A DNA stretch of 64,000 nucleotides, taken from the NCBI GenBank assembly GCA_037577475.1, contig CM075186.1, positions 7,563,501 through 7,627,500 on the forward strand, read 5' to 3'. Both the position numbers and the translations under genes were made by a program. The notes under the pieces were generated by a model, which ran no database searches, was not told the DNA's origin, and saw only the letters and a list, made by a program, of their open reading frames with translations. This document shows, piece after piece, positions 20,974 through 64,000 of this stretch (its first letter is position 1; each line of letters opens with the position of its first letter). The DNA comes from Chaunax sp. Z400 (Eukaryota > Chordata > Actinopteri > Lophiiformes > Chaunacidae).

Positions 20974-21700
20974 TAATCCCCTAGCTAATAATCCAGCAGT
21001 GTTTCATGTCCAGCTAGAAAACAAACATGTCAGTACCCCATGTATCACATTTAGTCTGTTACAAAATCCAGAATATAAAAGCATTAATCTTCCCAACTAA
21101 GCAATTAGAATTAAAACATAACATTTGAATGCACTACAAAATGGTAAAATATAAAAATCTAAAAGTATAAATAGAAATTTGGTCCATCGAGTTGATTACT
21201 ATAATATTATTTACATTAGATTATTATTTTTTATTATTCCAGGCCTTTATTTTATATTTGACACACTGCTGCTACCATTGTGACGATATTTACAGAAAGA
21301 AGTTCAGTGCATGACCTCTATAAAAGACAAGTTAACAAAATATCTCATCTGATGTAAAAAGATGCCGTCTTTCCCTTTTTCCCCCAGTTTGGCTCGGAGC
21401 CAATAAATACAAATTCTAGGAAAAGCTTGTTAGTTGAATGAAATGTGGCAGTACAGCATTAAGATATTGGACATTAATCTACCGCTTGTATCAAAGTTAA
21501 AAGTACAGGATGAAAAGTACAAAAAGGCACACATTACAAAACCCCAGGGAGTCCAGCTGCAAGCTACAACGTCCTGACTGACGGATTTTTATTTAATGTA
21601 GCATTAGTCTGGCGTCTGGCAAAGTCCTGTTGGTGTTGAAAGAGGAAGGACAAAATGCTGTTGCTCATCTGTAAAAGTTCTGTTGTTGTTTTAAGGGTAG
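20974..21700 (-). other. ptprz1: ptprz1 putative 3' UTR
   Basis: AT-rich, non-coding sequence after the TAA stop. It carries two Pumilio-type TGTAAATA motifs on the - strand, at 21208-21215 and 21287-21294, and two possible poly(A) signals. Confidence 0.5.
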
Positions 21701-61500
<39,800 letters not shown>

Positions 61501-64000
61501 CTGCAAGAGAGAGAGGGAGAAATGATCATTTTATGGATTATTAATGACATTATCTGTAATATTGATTGTGTTTTGAATATCTAAACAACAATGTACATGT
61601 AACTATTTTTCTTTGCAGAAGAAATCACCAGGAAATCCAAATTCACTGCTGCAACAACACTTTTACAGTTTGCTATCAGTGTATCTATCTACAGTGAAAA
61701 AGATGACAAAAAACATTTTGCTATATTTGTTTTTTTTCTTTAATATTTAATTATATTTCAAAAGTCAATAAAAGCAATATGTTTAGATATATAACTTAGC
61801 CAATGTTCACAATATTTTAAATTCAGGTATAATTCAATTGATCTTGATTTAACTACATCATTTCCAATGAACTCTAAAGATTACCACAGATCGCTTTGGG
61901 TACTGGAAAGTCATAAAAGTTAAATGTAGCGAGACTAATGTCCTTTCACATTTCCTGAGCTGACATTTTCATCTACGGGTTGGACTTTAAGGGTTTAATG
62001 GTTTGACTGTTAATGTGGTAAAACTGAGTTTGGTTTTATTTGATTCTTGTCTGACACCAAGTCATCGCTACAGTTGTATTGAACAGCTGCCAGAAAGCCA
62101 ACAAAATCCTACTTTGAACTATACTGAGCATCTACAAACAGCCACAGGCCGTCCTCGTGCAGAGGATCAGTGAGTCACTCACAACTTTACAAGTGACTTT
62201 GTTTGATGTGCTGAGTCTTTATTTGCCATCTATAAATCCCCGTTGTAGTTCCAGATCACAGCTTCTTAAAACAGATGTGTTAAAATTGCTTCACCTGATC
62301 TGATCTGAAAAACCTTCCCAAATCCTCCGATTGGTTCAAATGTTTTCCTCCCCCTTTCAAACTCTCCTCGGCTTAGTGATTACATGGTATACGACTAACA
62401 AACGTGGGCTGAGGTGGGTTTCAAGTGCAACTTTTTGGACATTTTGTCTTAAAATGATCAAACAACTAAAACTATACATTGGTGACGTTGATCTACACGA
62501 CCCAATGCCATATCTGCATTCATCAACAGTGGCCTTTACCTTAGTACCCTACTCTGGACTTCTCTGATTACCTCGGCTTGTGCTCTCAATCATGCATATA
62601 ATGAGATCCTGCTAGGTGTGATAGAAGGAGGGGACACCATTATCCCGAGCAGCTGTCTGGGCATCTGTCACATTAATGAAGTAAAGTCAACGCACTGAGG
62701 GGGCCATTAAAGAGCAGCACCTCATTACCATAACACAGCACAGAGGGCCTGACTGAGCAACAAAGAGCAGAGGTCACATGACACAAAGAGGAAATAAGGT
62801 GAAGTGATGAGGTGTGTGTTTACAAGCAGTCACAAAACATTGATGGATTTCCTCGAGGGGGAAAAACAAGTACTCGTCAGGTGACAGATCATATCGGCAG
62901 TAGACGCAGCCTCGAGCTAATGTGCGTTCAGTTTTTGAAAGTAAACTTTTCTTTTCAAATCTACCAGCACAAAAGCAAAACTGTTCCTTTTGTTGCTGTG
63001 GCAGGCGTCTTATTGTCTTATGTCTGTAAAGTTTAACCAATCACCTCCTTTGCTATCAAAATATTTCTCCTGAAGGCTGCAAATGAGAATTATCCAGCTA
63101 GAAAAAATGATCAAAAGTTGTCATGACCACAACATAGCTTCAACAAAACATTGGTTGCATAACATGACGCAAACTGTAAGTGATTATAGATATGAGGCGC
63201 AGCCCACCACATCCAAACACATGGAGTGTGTAATCTGTCCGCTGGGGTTTGCCTTGCACCCAAATCATCTACAGTGTAAATAGATATGAGATATATTACA
63301 TAAATAACTATCATGGCATGGGTGTCCATGGCTGTGCAAAGGCACACAAGTCTAAGATCACCATCAGGCCTGCATGATATGAGGAAAATCTTGTAATATG
63401 TGTGTTATTATGATGATCAGATTAGCTATATAATATACCTCCTTAGCCGTGCTAGTTAACCTCGCAGTTGCCACTAAATTGACACCCATTAATCTGAGTG
63501 TAGCTGCATCCAACTCATTCTGATGAGTATGTATGCTGACCATTTGACCTGTCAGAATCCATGGTGTGTGTAAATTTTTTTCATATTTTTTCATATTCAT
63601 TATGCTTCAAACAGTCGTCTGCAAAGCATTTATCATGCACGTTCACATCGCAATGACGATATAAATACGGTTTATTAGTCAGCACTTAATCACCATGTGC
63701 GATACAAAGAGGAGTGTCAGTTTGGCTGGTCCTGTTTCAACATGTGAGAGACAGTATGAAATGTCCTCCTGCACAAACTCGTTCCAGTTTGGTGAGGACG
63801 ACCCTGACTGACGTGCAAAGAGCCCTGACGTCAACCTTTGGGATGACTGTGGATCTGGCCTCATCGCCCAACATCAGTGTTGGACCTCTCTAAGGTCCTG
63901 TTAACATGATAACGGTGTTGCTACACAGCACAGAGTGAAACCACTGGTTCTGTCCACACACACAGTAGCTATTGGGCTGAATAATAGCCACGTGCAAGCT
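61501..64000 (-). other. ptprz1 first intron (to window end)
   Basis: I searched the - strand for a signal-peptide exon ending in phase 1 and found no convincing one, so exon 1 and the promoter are taken to lie beyond 64000. No other gene seen. Confidence 0.5.

Noticed and set aside
63111..63864. Candidate ptprz1 signal-peptide exon near the right end
   Set aside because: The hydrophobic stretch on the - strand lacks a suitable Met start, a signal cleavage context and a phase-1 donor matching the exon at 61500.

Overview
The window is vertebrate nuclear DNA, almost certainly from a teleost fish and perhaps a spiny-rayed one. Genes are split into short GT-AG exons in long AT-rich introns. CA/TG microsatellites are abundant, and several interspersed-repeat sequences look like ones I recall from fish genomes. 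No bacterial-style operon, CRISPR array, tRNA or rRNA gene was seen.

There are two protein-coding genes, arranged tail to tail. Left (1-14187, + strand): the 3' part of aass, alpha-aminoadipic semialdehyde synthase, the bifunctional mitochondrial enzyme that starts lysine breakdown. Fourteen exons carry the end of the lysine-ketoglutarate reductase half and the whole saccharopine dehydrogenase half (538 codons plus stop). The 5' exons lie before position 1. Right (61500 down to 21701, - strand): ptprz1, receptor-type tyrosine phosphatase zeta. Twenty-nine exons (1,883 complete codons plus stop) encode, in order, a carbonic-anhydrase-like domain, a fibronectin III domain, a 2.3-kb Ser/Thr-rich exon with a glycosaminoglycan-type site, a transmembrane helix, an active phosphatase domain D1, a pseudo-phosphatase D2 and a C-terminal ESLV PDZ ligand. 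Only the signal-peptide exon is missing, presumably beyond 64000. Every exon junction keeps the reading frame, so both genes look intact. The same convergent AASS/PTPRZ1 order exists on human 7q31.

The 7.5 kb between the two 3' ends (14188-21700) is a repeat graveyard: a minisatellite built from a palindrome, fragments of an L2-type LINE apparently interrupted by a DNA element with terminal inverted repeats, and a solo LTR with TG...CA ends and a 4-bp target duplication. The ptprz1 introns hold further repeat copies, a Tc1-like remnant, a perfect 78-bp palindrome and several microsatellites, some directly against splice sites.

The two genes have unrelated jobs (lysine catabolism; neural/glial cell-surface signalling). 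I found no undescribed multi-gene system. The points most worth a second look are RNA-level: a 21-nt microexon with UGC motifs upstream, a very long UG repeat against a ptprz1 acceptor, a CA repeat against an aass donor, and a possible secreted read-through isoform after the large exon.
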